Positions 61,899-64,000 of a stretch of DNA of 64,000 nucleotides are shown here, piece by piece. Both the position numbers and the translations under genes were made by a program. The DNA is from Candidatus Cloacimonas sp. (GTDB taxonomy: Bacteria; Cloacimonadota; Cloacimonadia; Cloacimonadales; Cloacimonadaceae). The stretch covers positions 20,251 to 84,250 of the forward strand of contig JALOCJ010000010.1 of NCBI GenBank assembly GCA_023227825.1, written 5' to 3'. The notes under the pieces are model-generated. The model was not told where the DNA came from, made no database searches, and saw nothing but the letters and a program-made list of their open reading frames with translations. Every line of letters begins with the position of its first letter. Position 1 is the stretch's first letter.

Positions 61899-62063
61899 CT
61901 AGAGATGATTGTAAACCAAATCTGCTCTTGCTCTTGTAGGTCTAAATAAACCGATAAACCTGTTTGGATTTTTAGATATTTTGTCTAATAAATCCGGTTT
62001 AGAACTTTCCAAGATATTCTCCTTTAAGATTTGTGTAAACTGGTTATATTCCATAATATGCAT
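61899..62063 (-). CDS. 54-residue ORF behind the methyltransferase (possible gene remnant)
   Basis: Open from ATG 62063 (second ATG at 62054) to TAG at 61899, 38 bp after the methyltransferase stop, same strand. It reads as ordinary protein: FTQILKENILESSKPDLLDK, then NPNRFIGLFRPTRARADLVY. The segment GLFRPT reminds me of type II restriction endonucleases of the TdeIII sort, but that is memory without a search. It may be a truncated restriction gene or an independent small protein. SD is weak. Confidence 0.4.
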   Translation of the reverse strand: MHIMEYNQFTQILKENILESSKPDLLDKISKNPNRFIGLFRPTRARADLVYNHL

Positions 62064-62101
62064 AAAATTATACTTCTTATAAAATATGCCTTTATTGATA
62101 G

Positions 62102-63235
62102 CTACAAATTATCTCCTGAATAAAATCTGATTTTTTTAACTCCAAGTTGTTCTTGCTCATATTGATGACGAAGATCGTTGATGCTTACTAATGTATTATC
62201 TCTTTTCACAAACCAAAATCCCCAGCCATTATTGTTTGTCTTACATAATATTAAAGCGCTTATTTTATGAATGGAACCTACTTCACCATTGTAATTGATT
62301 GAAGAATCAGCCATCACTTGTGCAGAATATCGGCAATTATAAGAATACAAAAATTCGCCAATTTTAACATAACTTTTTTCAATCAGATTTCCGAAAGGTA
62401 CTTTTGGATTTCTTTTTTCAATTAAATATTCAAGTAAAGGTTTCTCAATAGGAATTATCTTTTGCACCCTTTCTTGAGATATTTTCACATAGAACGCTTC
62501 CTTTTCAAAGGCAATATATTTTCTTCCCAATCTTTTGGCGACTGCTGCCGTTGTTCCGCTTCCGGAAAAGGGATCCAATATAATATCTCCAGGATTGGAA
62601 GTTGAGATAATTATTCTATATAATAACTCGGCTGGTTTTTGCGTAGAATGAGCTTTTTGTCCATTTATTTTTATTCTCTCTTCCCCCTGGCAAATTGGAA
62701 TTAACCAATCACTCCGCATCTGGATGTCATCATTCATCACTTTCATAGAATGGTAATGGAAAGTATAATTTGAAGATTTGCTCTTAGTAGCCCAGATAAG
62801 GTTTTCATGGGCATTATTAAACCTCGTGCCTTTGAAATTAGGCATAGGATTTGTCTTTATCCAAATAATATCATTGAGAATCCAGAATCCCAGGTTTTGC
62901 ATTATTGCCCCGATCCGATAGATATTATGGTATGTGCCGATTACCCAAAAACAGCCGGTGGGTTTCATTACTCTATAACATTCCCTAATCCATTTCTCTG
63001 TGAAGATATCATAATCATTCAGCGAATCAAATTTGTCCCAGTCATCATTTACACCATTAACTTTTGCCTGATTTGGTCTGTATAATTCCCCTGAAAGCTG
63101 AAGGTTATAAGGTGGATCAGCAAAAATCAGATCAATAGAATTATCTGGAAGTTCCCTAAATAATTCTAGGCAATCACCTTGGATAATAATATTCTCTTGC
63201 ATAATAAAATTAACTTTTCCTTTAGCTATTAACAT
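62102..63235 (-). CDS. ccrM: CcrM/HinfI-type adenine-N6 DNA methyltransferase
   Basis: 377 residues (a start at ATG 63202 would remove 11). Beta-class order: DPPY motif IV (40-43) first, then DPFSGSGTT (221-229) for SAM. Segments IFADPPYNLQLSG, DDWDKF, WVIGTYHNIYRIG, LGFWILNDIIW, NPMPNFKGTRF, AHENLIWA and AHSTQKPAELLYR closely follow Caulobacter CcrM and M.HinfI, which methylate GANTC. The C-terminal ~100 residues (VPFGNLIE, GSIHKISAL, NNNGWGFWFV) also match their C-terminal domain. Expected to methylate adenine in GANTC. No endonuclease gene is visible beside it. Confidence 0.93.
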   Translation of the reverse strand: MLIAKGKVNFIMQENIIIQGDCLELFRELPDNSIDLIFADPPYNLQLSGELYRPNQAKVNGVNDDWDKFDSLNDYDIFTEKWIRECYRVMKPTGCFWVIGTYHNIYRIGAIMQNLGFWILNDIIWIKTNPMPNFKGTRFNNAHENLIWATKSKSSNYTFHYHSMKVMNDDIQMRSDWLIPICQGEERIKINGQKAHSTQKPAELLYRIIISTSNPGDIILDPFSGSGTTAAVAKRLGRKYIAFEKEAFYVKISQERVQKIIPIEKPLLEYLIEKRNPKVPFGNLIEKSYVKIGEFLYSYNCRYSAQVMADSSINYNGEVGSIHKISALILCKTNNNGWGFWFVKRDNTLVSINDLRHQYEQEQLGVKKIRFYSGDNL

Positions 63236-64000
63236 TGTTGGATAGTTAAGCCATAACTGAGTTATTTACTTTTCTTTTATATATGCTTGTGTCAAGGAAA
63301 ATTTAGCGCTCAAGCTCCCTTCCTTTTTTCAACTGTGTTATATAACTTGTTGAGATTCAGCACATTCCCTTTTATATTCATTAATTTCGTGTCTTGCTGA
63401 ATGTGCAAGACAAAAAGTAATTAACTTTTTATAAAGAGGCCTATTGAAAAAAACAGGTTGCAAAGCACTGACACTTCTATTATCTGCTAATTCTACATCC
63501 TCAGCTAATTTTTATAATCCGCTCAGTGTCTCTATAAAAGAGGTTTAATCTGGTTATTATTATTTAATATTATGAGTGATTTACACCACTATAGCTATTA
63601 TTATATAGCCCTGCTAACTTCTGTGTAGCCGGAGGACACTTTTTCTCCATTTTTTTACAATTATAGAATTTCTTTCTTCCGGATGGTTGACGTCCTCGTC
63701 AACCATTTTTCATCCTTTATTTGGCAACCGTAAAATTCACAATACCGATAAAAATGGGTTGCCAGTGGAACGACAAGATGTCGTTCATCCGGAAGGTTGA
63801 CGTCCTCGTCAACCACTTTTCATTCTTTATCTTACAACCATAAAATTAACAATACCGATAAAATTGGGTTGCCAGTGGAACGACAAGATGTCGTTCATCC
63901 GGAAGGTTGACGTCCTCGTCAACCACTTTTCATCTTTTATTTGGCAACCGTAAAATTCAGAATACCAATAAAATTGGGTTGAAAGTGGAACGACAAGATG
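63236..64000. other. 765-bp terminal non-coding region
   Basis: The first ~390 bp is AT-rich with no supported gene; an 8-bp inverted repeat GCACATTC / GAATGTGC occurs within it. From 63623 (GTAGCCGGAGGA) it passes into the tandem hairpin array described separately. Confidence 0.65.
63679..64000 (+). repeat. 110-bp tandem repeat array with covarying hairpins (runs off window)
   Basis: Three units beginning with CCGGA at 63679, 63789 and 63899, exactly 110 bp apart; the third is cut by the window edge. Each unit is a type-A hairpin GGTTGACG-TCCT-CGTCAACC, a ~62-bp spacer (TTTTCATCCTTTATTTGGCA and on), then a type-B hairpin GAACGACA-AGA-TGTCGTTC. The spacer matches the one in the array upstream of uvrA. 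Confidence 0.92.

Larger units (their letters stand above)
61668..62101. other. 434-bp intergenic region: repeat and small ORF
   Basis: Between rlpA and the CcrM-type methyltransferase. It holds the third GTGTTACGGAA-type element (61765-61842) and a 54-residue ORF (61899-62063). The rest is AT-rich without an evident gene. Confidence 0.6.

Noticed and set aside
63679..64000. CRISPR array
   Set aside because: Units are 110 bp and nearly identical throughout. There are no unique spacers between short repeats, and no cas genes.
1..64000. tRNA, rRNA, prophage or insertion-sequence genes
   Set aside because: I looked for CCA-ended cloverleaf-like blocks, 16S/23S words and transposase or integrase motifs, and saw none. 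This was by eye only.

Overview
The window is AT-rich bacterial chromosome, densely coded on both strands. It most resembles Candidatus Cloacimonas or a relative (Cloacimonadota, FCB superphylum). That assignment is inference. It rests on two giant gingipain-like (C25) peptidases ending in a FlgD-like/T9SS-type sorting domain with an NPFNP motif, on diderm functions (LptF/LptG, ExbB-ExbD-TonB, a large surface beta-protein), and on a fermentative, amino-acid-degrading anaerobic profile (HydF for [FeFe] hydrogenase, 2-amino-3-ketobutyrate CoA ligase, a sarcosine-oxidase-like amine dehydrogenase). No rRNA, tRNA, prophage or transposase gene was seen.

Layout. 1-2.9 kb (minus): rho (cut by the window edge), a methyltransferase and a patatin-like lipase. 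3.1-7.7 kb (plus): a translationally coupled ABC exporter (ATPase, then permease fused to a CPBP protease) and glmS. 7.7-8.67 kb: non-coding, with three kinds of repeat or relic. 8.67-9.8 kb (minus): a small anchored protein and a secreted OB-fold protein. 10-12.8 kb (plus): kbl, then rsmI and a HAD phosphatase. 12.9-16.2 kb (minus): a two-gene FAD/Fe-S amine dehydrogenase. 16.3-22.7 kb (minus): the tightly overlapping operon hydF-nitrilase-ligA-lptF-lptG. 23.4-28.5 kb (plus): uvrA coupled to a GH13 amylase. 28.8 kb: HU. 29.4-37.7 kb (plus): TPR lipoproteins, umuD, a large surface protein, a TSUP permease and a DMT transporter. 37.6-41.4 kb (minus): dinB, then a PLP enzyme/nucleotidyltransferase/nitroreductase cluster. 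41.9-49.5 kb (plus): the two gingipain-like proteases. 49.8-54.9 kb (minus): exbB-exbD-tonB-folP-cdaA-coaE, with serC upstream. 55-59.1 kb (plus): maf, an amidohydrolase, an unknown gene and gltX. 59.3-61.6 kb (minus): rlpA, psuG and dppA. 61.9-63.2 kb (minus): a CcrM/HinfI-type methyltransferase and a small ORF behind it. 63.6-64 kb: a tandem repeat array that runs off the window.

The least ordinary content is intergenic. (1) Two 64-bp GTAG...CTAC elements are built like bacterial REP/BIME units. (2) Arrays of about 110-121 bp carry 8-bp-stem hairpins whose arms change in a compensatory way; they lie just before an ABC exporter, just before uvrA and at the right edge. (3) A GTGTTACGGAA-rich element is present three times. 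(4) There are two 8-bp tandem repeats. No transposase for these elements is in the window. The other notable point is the apparently solitary GANTC-type methyltransferase, followed by a short ORF that may be what remains of a cognate gene.

Where a promoter is visible it is sigma70-like (TTGACA or TTGACT with a -10 at 16-17 bp, one at 19 bp). Rho-independent terminators are visible after kbl, HU, the 122-aa gene and the second protease.
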